A DNA stretch of 64,000 nucleotides, taken from the NCBI GenBank assembly GCA_947396885.1, contig OX377206.1, forward strand, positions 4,471,658 through 4,535,657, read 5' to 3'. Made by a program: the position numbers and the translations under genes. Source of the DNA: Heligmosomoides polygyrus polygyrus. Its lineage: Eukaryota; Nematoda; Chromadorea; Rhabditida; Heligmosomidae. This document shows positions 47,601 through 59,600 of this stretch, in pieces (positions within the stretch are counted from its first letter, which is position 1; each line of letters begins with the position of its first letter). The notes beneath the pieces are model-generated. The model worked only from the letters and a program-made list of their open reading frames with translations. It had not been told where the DNA came from and did no database searches.

Positions 47601-50600
47601 GACATCGCCGAAACGTAAGCCTAATAAAAGGTTGCTACCAATCTTGGTCTACAGCTGAGAGCAACTTATGGAATAAAATGGTAAAGTTCGAAGCCAATCA
47701 ATGCCTACTCGACCTTTGGATGCGTTAGTCCTAGTTTATACTTGCGCCGCGTGGCGGCACGGCGCCACGATCGTCACAGATATCGATTTTTCGCGCCGCC
47801 CGGTCGATATCTATCACGACCATCGTGCCGCCCCGCGCAGCGCTGCAAGTATAAACTAGGGCCTATGCATTCTACTTCAACGGGATGTCGCAGAGTTTAT
47901 ATATTCGAAATCGAATACACTCGAAAAATGCGATTTTTTGAATATTCGAATTCGAATTCAAGCACACAATAACGTGAGGAAATACTTACACCCATAACAC
48001 GAGCCACTTCCGCGAAGACGTTCTCCTTTGGTGGTGGTTTCTTGTACCAGAACGACCCAGCCATGAATAAGCCTGAAGTATGAATACTCAATAGCGGCAA
48101 CCTGTAATAGCAATATGCAATGGATTGCTGTATTGAGATTGAATTATTGTGGAAGTGATTTTCTATATTGATTGGGCCAACTACCACAATTTTCACTCCT
48201 TTAACATATTCACGAAGAAACGAGCAATCTTCAAGGCAAACTGCTTTGAAGCTAAATTGATGGACATCCTCCAGTCAAAACGTGCTTCATCCGAATTGAA
48301 CAAGATTCAAGAAATAAAATTTTGTCTTTGGGAAATTTGCTTTCGCTTTCATGTGAAATACAGACAGAGTGTCTCAAAAAATGTATACACTGTTTGAAAG
48401 CCGATAACCTTGCTCACAGTAAAGTTACTCAAAAAATTAAGGGCGCATTTGAAAGCTTAAGAAAATAAAAATTTTCTGGCATATGAGCGGTATGGATTGC
48501 GCCATGCACTCGACTGAAATTTTGCATTTTACACTTGATTGATTGTGCAGGGCTGAATGCTTGTTATAATGTCTTCACAAAGTAGCCGTATCGACTGATT
48601 CATGCTTATTTTAAGGTTTTGAATTTAAAAACACATAACGAACTACAAAAATGCAGGATATTCTAAAAAATGCAGGTGGTATTTGAAAGGTTCTAACATT
48701 GCTACTCGTGAAGCTTCTTAAGATGTTCGAAACTCATATGGAAGCACAGGGTAACGAAATTTCTGTGGCGTGTAAATAGTCGAGATTGCGCCATGCCCCC
48801 GCCTGAAACCTTGGATTTCAGACTTCGTTTAATGTGCATGAGCTGAATGCTTGTTACAACCTTGCTGTGCTTCGTTTAACATTTTGAACTTGAAAATTAC
48901 GTTGTTTTTTTAAATGTCTACCAATGTGTTCACTTATTGGGTAGATGCATTAAAACTTAGAGGAAGTTATAATAACATTTTCCCTGAACAAAAAATTATT
49001 CTACCATTTTTGGAGAGTTTCTAGTTTAATATTAGAAGAAGCTTATTTCGATTTGGAAGAATTCGGCTTGATTTCAAAAGTTTTAGGCAAACATAGAAGA
49101 GTGCCCAATTTTACGTGAAAAGTGTCCAATATGATTTGGGAAGTGTCCAATTTGATTTTAAAAGTGTGCAACGCTACGTGAACATGGTATATATTAAATG
49201 AGAATTAAAATACAGTATAGATTTTATAAGATATTTAATTTTAATTGAAATCGATGGGTTAAAACTTGTCTTTAAGTTAAGGAATTTTTAGAGTGCGTTT
49301 TTATGTATTGAAAGAGAAAATCGCGCCATGGATTTGCCTTGTTCGGAGTGTTTTTCATTTGATTGATAATACAGCTGCTTTATTATGCAGCCTTCAACAG
49401 AGAAATCGCTTATTCACATTCCTGGAATTTGTACAGCATCCGGACCTTTACAGGCTTGCACAGACAGCTTATCCAAGTCTTCGTACTTCCCGAAAAAAGT
49501 CAGGTCTTACATATTTGGGATTTTGCAACCGGGATTCGAAGCATAAGCTCTCTTCTAACGGTCCTCGTCAGGCATCCCAAAAAAAGTTAATAGGATTTGT
49601 GGAAAACTTGCTAGAAAGTATTTTGTAGATCATAACAAAATCTGAGATTTTCCTTCTATTTCTTAGTGAGGGAAGGCCAGAGCGAACAGAGCGTTCCTGA
49701 CTATAATCCCCGAGAAACACCTCATCATAAGTATTCTACTGAAATTGTTTTGTACGTTCTCTAGAAGGTCGATGTACCTCTTCTTACGGCCCCTACATAG
49801 TACTGTAGCATCCTCTGTTTGTGAGGATTGAACCCGATTATTTCAGTTCCTCAACGGGCGATTTTTTCCACAGAGAAAGGTTTCTCCTTGGCTAGCCATG
49901 GATTCGACACGTGGACCGCCACGTGTTACATGGTGAACTGAATAGGGCGGTAATCGGCTTCTGTTATCTTGTTATATAATCCTCCTTATCGACGGCGAGG
50001 TTCTTCGTAAAATCTGTTCACTTTCTTTGAAGACACCTTGCTGACCAGACTGCTATCCTTAAGCAATCAATCAGATGAGAATCTCGTGATGTGACAGCAC
50101 CAAGAACGTGACAAAAGGGCTGTGGTACATTTGGATTAGGAAATGGAATGTCTTACGATTTGTCTGTTTCTAATCCACAACTCCGTAAACCTTGAATTCT
50201 CAAACAGTTGCCCTGGGCGGGACATGAACCTCAGATCGATTTGGTCTGTAGAAGTGGGGCGATGTCTTTTCCAGCTATGCTGCCCGCGCTCCCTAGGGAG
50301 TCGTATATTCGAAATGCTGCTAGGAACTAGTTTTCAGAGACAGAAGGTGGGACAAAATAGCCTGGGTTTCAGCTAGATTTAATTCGACAAGCAATTTGAG
50401 CTTTAAAGCAGTACAAAAAATGTTTGATATTCTATGGTGATAAAAATTCAAATGAATACAACCGCAGGAAGGAACTCACATGTCGCAAAGATCATCAGAA
50501 TTGCCGGAATACCGAAAGCTAAGGGGTAGCATGAGTCTTGTCCAAGGCATGGTTGAGCTGAAATTGTTCGTTTTAACAGTTAACCCGAATAATAATTTAA

Positions 50601-53600
50601 TTTGTTTAGTGCTATCCAGTTCAGAGCAGTCAATCAATATCTATATTCTATGTGCATAGGCAAATTGTGCTAATCGCAGGCATAAATTTCGTCTTGTTTT
50701 CGGATATACGTAACCGTCCCCGAGGCGACGAGGCTGTGAGATTACGATATTACAATGAGGCTTCTTATTGGTTGGAGACGAGCACTACGAAGCTTCTATT
50801 GGTGAGGGAAAAGCGATCGCGCCTATTGGCTAGGAGAAGCGCTAGCCAATAGGACTTCTCCAGCATCTGATAAATCGAATCTTGATTATTCTGTAGTTTC
50901 AACTTACATCTGAAGATTGGCGAAATGAAAGTGGAAATCATAGAACCGGCGTTGATGGAGAAGTAGAACATGGAGAAGAACAGCGACAACATCCGCTCCT
51001 GAAATTCAGTTAAAATTCAGTGTGAATGGAGATCTCAGAGAAATGCGCTGGTGTGTGTTGGCCTAAATCCTACCTGTCCAACTTCGAACTGATCTCCACC
51101 GAAAGCTGACACACATGGCTTAATGCCACCAGTTCCAAAGCCAATAATCACCAGACCTGCCAGATCCATCCATCTGTAAAATTTGATTTTGTAACTTTTT
51201 TCACAAATAAAATCCTTGTCCCAATGGCTCCACTCGGTGCAGAAATTGTAGCAAGTCCGAGATTGCTTATCAACAATTTCGTGTGCACGCATGACCCTTA
51301 ACTCTTCTCTAGTCATCGTAAACCTTATCGAAAAACTAGGAACAAAACCACTGTTTTCACTGATATAATAGCTTCTCCGACACGTTGAACAAAAGTAGTC
51401 GCACAGTCTCAGAACTCACGGATGGACTTTCGATTCCTTATTCTCGATCGAAGCCAACGCAAGAATAACTTGACCAGATGCGTAGAGTATGGAGACGGAG
51501 AAAATCGTCCTGAAGTGGGAAACAGAATTTATCAGAATTTAAAATGTATTTAGAATAAAGGATAAAGGTCAGTGTTAGTCAATCGCTTTGCCAGATACGC
51601 AGCGCATTTTTCTTTACAGGCTATTTCAGAGGCAATTTGAATGCATGCTTGAATTCTGCGATGACTTTCAATGGGCAGGTCTGTGATTTATTCATCCCAG
51701 ACAAATGTTAGGGATGGAAAGATTGGTTGGCCTGGGCGGATCGCGAACCAAGTCGAGAGCGCTTGATGCGCAAGTTGGCGCTTCTTCAGACTTCGCTACA
51801 GGTGACCATCTCAGAAAGATAGAAAAATTCTAGGTTAGATCTTGAAAAGCACCCAAATAAAATCTAAAATCTAATGAGTGCTGATTTTTGAGAGCATTCG
51901 CTTGTTCACGTCTTTAGTTCCAAGTTTTGAAGCCCAATGGGTGGTACACACTATATGTAGTTGTACTCGAATGAAGATATTCGAATAATTACTCCAACGA
52001 ATATATTCGAATATTATTCGAATAGTCGAGTATTCGATATTTCTAGATTTTCAAATAGTCGTTCGAATTCGAACATTGGCCGTTTCAACTGTTTGGAATA
52101 ATTACTCGAACGAATATATTCGAATAATCGAATATTCAATATTTCTAGTTTTTCGGATATTTGTTCGATTTGTTGATTAATGTTCGAATTGCTGACTAAT
52201 GAGTGCTGATTTCTAAGAGCATTTGCTTATCCACGTCTTTAGTTCCAAGTTTTGAAGCTCAATGGTTGGTACCCACTATATGTAGTTCTGTTCGAATGAA
52301 TATGTTCGAATAATTACTCGAACGAATATATTCGAATAATTATTCGAACAGTCGAATATTCGATATTTCCAGATTTTCGGATAGTCGTTCGAATTCGAAC
52401 ATCGACTGTTTCAACTGTTTCGAATAATTACTCGAACGAATATGTTCGAATAATCGAATGCATAATATTTCTAGATTTTCGGATATTTGTTCGAATTGCT
52501 GATTAATGTTCGAATTGCTGACTAATGAGTGCTGATTCCTAAGAGCATTTGCTTATCCACGTCTTTAGTTCCAAGTTTTAAAGCTCAATGGTTGGTACCC
52601 ACTATATGTAGTTCTGTTCGAATGAATATGTTCGAATAATTACTCGAACGAATATATTCGAACAGTCGAATATTCGATATTTCTAGATTTTCGAATAGTC
52701 GTTCGAATTGGAACATCGACTGTTTCAACTGTTTCGAATAATTACTCGAACGAATATATTCGAATAGTCGAATATTCGACATTTTTAAATTTTCGAATGT
52801 TCGTTCGAATTCGAACATGACTGTTTCAACGGTCGGATATTCGTTCGAATTTGAACTTCGAAAGGAAACCATATTTGAATATTATTCGAAAATCGAATAT
52901 TCCAACTTTACTCGAAAATCAAATGATTTTTTTCGAATATCGAGTAAACTTCCAATCTTTAAGCACATAAACTTTTTCGAACAAATCGCTCGACTATTAG
53001 AACATTCCAATAAACGAAAAACGGGGCTGATTCGATTTTCGATCATTCTTTATCTATTTATCATTCGAAAACATTGATGAGCGAATAAATTCGTTCGTTC
53101 ATTCCTTCGAAAATTCTCGACATCGAATTTATTCGTTCATTCATTCGTTCGATAAAATTTCTCAGAAGCACAACTATAGCACCCACATAGTTGAGGAGGT
53201 CTAATTAGTTAGCGCTATGTCTCATTCAAAACTTCGAGTTCTCATCTAGATGGCTTAAAATTTTGCGCGTTCACTGCCTTATCGCTACCAACACAACACC
53301 GCATATCAATCAAACCAACATTCCACAGGAAAGGGGAGAGTATGGAATTTGTGACTCATAACAGTAAGAAGCTGCAGAACCCCATTTGACTACCAAAACA
53401 TTTAGCCATAGCCATGACGGAATAGTTTAGTGAAGAGCAGATTTTTTCTGCGATACGCTGCCTAGGCTTCCGGAGGTTAAATAGGGAAGCATTTCCAGGC
53501 GGTACACTCAAATGTTAAATAGTGGTTTGAATCTCTTTTGCATTCTGCTCTTTAAATGTCCTTCTGATATGAGTGATTCTTAACAAGAATAGGTTAAGAT

Positions 53601-56600
53601 ATCGATTGGCTGATTATTGATTCCATGATCGACTGTCATTAAATCCTGGCATGGTGCTGATATCAAAAGGACAGTTCGAGTTGTGGATCCAAGATTGTTA
53701 ACCACACTTTATTTGGCTGGCGTTTCGGCGTAACCGCCTTCTTCACAGCCTGGAAAAGTCAGTCGAGGTTAGAAAGGTTACTCGTCCAAGAACTGTTTCT
53801 GTCACAAGAGTTTCAGAAATTACCAGGAAAAAAGAGTCGAAAAAGGAGTGAGACAGCTCAACTAACCGTATGGAAACAGCTGAGAAGCCGATGAGTCACC
53901 CTACCCTCCGATGTAGGCAGTTTGGGCGAATGAGACTTCCACCTTAGGCCCCGTTTATACTTCGACGCCAAGCGACGCGACGCCGCGTATAGCGGCCATA
54001 TTGATTGGGAGACGCGATCGATCAATTTGGCCACTTTACATGCCGTCGCGTCACTCGGCGTCGGAAGTATAAACGGGGCCTTAGGGTCAACCCCTCAACG
54101 ACCCTCCGGCTGTCGCCGTCCGGGGTCAAGCCCACAGAGGCCAGCAATGGGGGCCACCTCTTGGGTGAGCGCTACGCTCTCTTCCTTTCTACTGATCGCG
54201 AGATTCTTAAAGGCAATCGACAGCGCTTCGAGGCTCTTGCGTGCTGCTTTGAACGCTTTCAAACCTTGCTTGACTTTTCAAGGCTCTGAAGAAGGAGGTT
54301 ACGCCGAAATGTCATCCGAATAATGTGGTTAACAGTCGTGCTCTACAGCTCGAACAGTCGTGCTGATTATTGATTATCGATTTCTAAAAGTCGGTTGACT
54401 TATCGTTTTCATGAAGCTGATTTTGCCAAAATAAGTCGTATAGGGTTCGCCAACAGGTGTTAAACATGTTCCGTTGGGCTAACAGACTGCGGGAAAAGTA
54501 TTGATCACCTTTTTTAAATGTTTGTCAAAGCCACGTTTCAGGTTTTTGTTGGTTTTGTTTAGTACAGCAATGAAATTGAAGAAATTCACTGTTCTACCCC
54601 GTGTGTAAGGCCTTTGTTGTACCACCGCTCACCCCGAGCAAAGTCTAATGATAAGCTCCCATATCGATCGCCCCGCGCGGCGCGATCGATATGAGGGCAT
54701 ATCATTGGAGCATCGCTCGGGTGAGCGATGGTATATCAAAGGCCTATTGCACAATACTGCAGTAGGTATTCTCTACAAAAAACTACAACCAGAGCTCTAC
54801 AATGCCACGAATGGGGAGAGGATTATGCTATGAACAGATAAGGGTAAAAGGAGAAATGGAAAAATGGCGGGGAGAATCAATTCTCTTGTGGAAAGCGCCT
54901 ACTTCTATAGAGGTCATGGAGGCGACTTCAATGCGTATTTGACCATACAATGACTTGCGGTGGCCAGCCGATGAACAAGTCAGCGCTTTATCCTTCCCAG
55001 ACAAGTCGGATACCAATTCATCGACCCCGGAGGGATGGAAGGATCGGTTGACCTGGGCGGGAAATCCGAACCACGAACCTGGTATCGGGTGCAGGCGACA
55101 GTCGGCGCCTCCTCCGAATGCGCTACACGCGCTCAAATAGCACACTACTGGTACCAAATTTGTGCCACATAAACTGTTTTATATGATAAAGTTTTTGTTG
55201 TTGTTTCTGAGTCACATTATTTATGTACAACTCTTATCCAACTGACACGCTAACACCACCGTCTGCTTGAGTAAACAAGCAAAAAGATTTTACAGCTGTC
55301 TGGATAGAGTTGAACCCTTATCATCGAATTTTATTCGCTTTTGAAATGACAACTCTGATAACTCTCTGCTGGCAGCAATTACGATAAGTCCCATTTCTAA
55401 GAATCGCTCCTCTATAAATCGTCGCGAAACTATTACACAATCCAAAGGCAGCGTTTAGTGTGCACGCGACGAAATGTAATGATAAAGCTGCCATATCGAT
55501 CGCCCGGCTGTAAATCGATATGTGAGGTTTATCGTGCTGAGCGATCAATATGGGACCTTATCATTATGTCGCGTGTACACTAAAGGCCTCCACATACTTC
55601 TGCGGCAACGCCGCTCGTCGCTATAGTTAGAGGCCCACATACACTTCTGCGGCGTTGCATTACACATGGCATCGCGTCGCGCGTCACGAACACACTAAAG
55701 GCCCATGCACACTCATGCGACACCGCGACGGGCAAGAGGAGCGACGGCCACTTCCGCGAAATCCGGCGGTAGCGGCGCGTTCGCGTTAGGGCATCGTTAT
55801 AAACAACGGGAGCGATGTCCCAGTGCATGTCGCGCCGCTAGGAATGACTTGAACCATTCCAGCCTGCGGCACTCAGCGCGGCATCGCCGGCGATAGCCGC
55901 CGCGATAACCGCAAAAGTGTGCATGCCCCCCTCTGCGGCACTTGTCGCTATGTCGCGCTGCGCCCGTCGCGGCCCTATCCTTCATCATGGCCATACCGCG
56001 CTGTCGCAGAAGTGTGCATGGGCCTTAAACGCTCTCTAAGCCCTAGTTTACACTTGCGCCGCCACGCGGCACGGCACGACGATCGCCATAGATATCGATT
56101 TTTCGCGCCGTCCGGTCGATATCTATTCCAACAATGGCGCCGCACCCTGCAGCGGCGCAAGTATAAACTAGGGCTAACGCACTGCGCTACGTCACTAAGC
56201 TCGCATCAGATAAAACTTGCCAAAATTTTCCGATATAGCCATCAGCGATGATCGATCCGAGCAGTGGTGTAAGATAGCAGAGTACGGTAAAGCTGTTGAA
56301 GAAGATCGTCGACTGGTTTTCGGTGAAGTTCAGCACGTTGAGCAGGTAGAGGATGAGAACAGCTGAAAGAGAGGACGATCATCAGATCAGATGCTGAGAA
56401 TCGAGGTGGCCACGGCCAGCTGCTGTGTGTCTTCTGTCCCTTCAACGATGCGCTTTCCATTCTTTTCACTTTGCACTATAAAACAGCGAACAGAAGTGCG
56501 ACGGCGCCACGCTGCACATCTGATAACGTCGTCTGCCTATGCTTATCGGAAGGCAGGCAGCGAAGCGGATTAACCGAAATCATCGTGCCGTTGGCACCTA

Positions 56601-59600
56601 CAAGGAAGAGGAGAAAAAGCGCACATTCGATTTTCGGAAGGAGAAAATCGTTTGAGCCGAGCTTTGGAAGCACACATTACGCACCATAAGGATTGAGAAA
56701 GATACGATGAAGGCGCAGTAGCCGCGTTCTTTTTGTCCTTTTGTTGTAACTCCTTCTATTTTCATCGTTTCGTATATTTTTTTCTCCAGAAATCAAATCA
56801 GATTCCTTCCCAGGTTTGAATGCCTAGTGTTTACAAAAGTCATTTCGCACTTCGGAAAATGAGTGCTCGAAATGTGGGTAGCTAAAAATAATTTAAACCG
56901 TTAGATAGCAGTTTCCAAGCTGATTTGATTTTTGGAAATATTTATAGGAAAGCGTAACAATGGAAAGAGTTGCTGTTGTGCGTGTTGAGCTCTACACGAG
57001 GTTGGTAGACGGATTTATTTACTGGCCAACGTTTCAGCGATATCGTCTTCTTCAGAACCTGAAAGGGACCAAATCAATAAGAAGTTATCCCACCAAATGT
57101 CTACTCAACCATACTAAGTTCAGTGCCACATTTAGTAGATGAGACCAATAGAAAGAGAGAGATTTGGAGTGCCGTACCTGACCGTAGTCCACCGAGGAAC
57201 CAATGGAAGCAGCGCAGGACAGACGAGGGGTGTGGGATAGCAGCTACCCCAGTTCAAAATGCGAGTCTGAGGTAGGGCTTGAGATCTCGCGTTATATATA
57301 GGCACTCCCCCTTCCGGTTGACCTTGGGGTCTCTGGAGTATATCCAGAATGCCTCAAGGGCTTTGCGCGCGGATGTTTGAACCTCGTGCCCCAGAATCTC
57401 CACCTTGACCTGAAAATCCTCCCCTTCATGGCAATGAAGCCTATGATAGCCTAGAGCACTCGAGGCTCTGAGCTTTTCCTTCCCGTCGAGATGTTCCTTG
57501 ATCCTCACATGAAGAGGACGTCCAGTTTCCCCGATGTATTCTGCTCCTCAGGATTGGCATGAAATCAGATAGACAACACCAGATGCAGCCACCTTCCTTA
57601 CCACCTGGGCAGACCACACAATTAGGCGTGCCGCAGAAGCGATCATAAAGGCGGTTTCGAATTAGCTGTTGCTTCAAATTACTGGGTGGAAGATCCACAA
57701 CAGTAACTGAGCTGTCCAACCCCGACCTTGGAAAATGGAAAGAGTAACTGTAAAAGGACAAAAAGAACACGACTACTGCGCCTTCCGCGGCTTTTTTTCA
57801 ATTCTCATGGTGGGTACTGTAACTAGCTGTAACATTGGCGATCGGACGACGTAAGCTGCAGCAAATTGACGAAACTCACTCCTCATTCCATAGTAGGAGA
57901 ATCGCTCGCAGAACTCGTTCGAAACGATGCATATTGTGGTTTTAGGCCAATGCCGTATCATGTCTCCCCATGTCGTGTACATCTCCTGTTGGGGCAGCTC
58001 GATGGCAGGCAGGGAGTCGCTGCCTGTAAGAAATTATTTGTAACACAGTATTCATAAGGCGGTGAAACAGCCATTCGGTGTTAAAAGCATGCTTAATTGC
58101 GATCAAGCTCGAATTTACATCGTACACTTTCCGGGCAGGACGCTAGTTCAGTTTTAGTCCCGTCTCGCGCAAGTATTGATCGCCACTAAACATCCTCTAA
58201 CGTGTGGCAGGCGATAAAACATAGCCGCTATAAATCATAACATAACAAAAGCAAAAACCTCTCCTGATAAATATTTTAATGCAGCGCTATACGACATGTG
58301 TTGAAAACGTAGCACAAGAATGGATATCTAGTTGAGTTGTTTACGTATTTCAGTTGTGTTTTTTGTTCTTCTTTGTTAACGTTTAACGCGCTGACTCATT
58401 GTCTATGCTTTGAATAAATAAATAAATAAATTGATTAATAACCGGTTTCCTTTCTTGAAAGCCCATAATGCACAAGAATTCCAACTTATGGCTAACGTGT
58501 TTTTCAGCAAGAGTTTAAAGGAAGGTATTTTTATACGGCAGCAATAAGGCCTACGTTTTTATCACAAGAGTTTTTTTTACAGTTTTTAGCGTTTTTAACA
58601 GCAAAAAATCCGGTTGAAGAGACACGACAATAGGAAAGCTACTTGCTTTCCACTAAAAATGTAACGTTTGAAACGTTTGAAAAGTATCAAGTAAATCAAT
58701 TTTGTTGAACAGCTTTTGATGACATTCGAATCATGAAAATGGAATTGTACTTTGCTTTATTTTGTTTATTAAAATTTAATGGACACACAATGTTTAAGGA
58801 AGTGATCGGTCACTTTGCAAATACCACTTCAATAAGTTGCTTATCACCGTAAAATTTATTAAGACAAGAGCACCATTGACAAATAGGTCAAGCGCTATCC
58901 GTCTTAGGTTTCGGAACTGTTTTGCATATCCGCCTAGCTGCCACCCTTATTTGACGAGTTCTGGACTGATAGCAAACAGCAAATCTTCTCGGTTTTCGAT
59001 TAAAATATATGACACTAAATGGGCGTGTCGTGGAGCAGTTGGAGGAAGAGCAAGTTGTCGCGTATACCTTGATTTGAGGGTTTTTGGTTCGGGTTCTGCC
59101 AAGGGCAGCCTAACTCACCATTCCTCGTAGGTCCTTCAGAAGTAGCAGACCTATACAGCAAGGTTAAAATACGGATTTTTCTATTGACCGAATCTGCTAC
59201 TCATTTTATAGGCCAAGTATGCCCTCAAATTGCCTCTACGGCATCCCACAGAAGTAAGATGCGTGGCGCATCAAGAAGGGGATTAACAACTTTGGATTGA
59301 TTGATGATATTGATTGATTGATTGACTATATTGATTGTCCACATTGTTATATTTATCCATATGAGATTCAGCTGCATGGGTAACTTATATCTAATCCTTT
59401 TCTTTCTTAATTTTTCTATTTTATCTGCTTCTTTCTTCCACTCCCACAGTGTTCTGGGAATTTAGGAAATCGTTTCTGCATTGCTGTGCTGATCGCGACA
59501 GCTTTCCTCATATTCTTTGTGCTCTCCGACTGTTCTGCACAACAGTCAGGCTTTCATGAAACAATTCTGGAAGACAAATACGTGGTCTTTTCTGTCATAG

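Noticed and set aside
49293..49628. 111-codon plus frame in intron 7
   Set aside because: No motif; AT-rich intron background gives such frames by chance.
57441..57770. 109-codon minus frame as a host gene
   Set aside because: It holds the Cys cluster of a Penelope-like element and runs out of frame before the GIY-YIG core.
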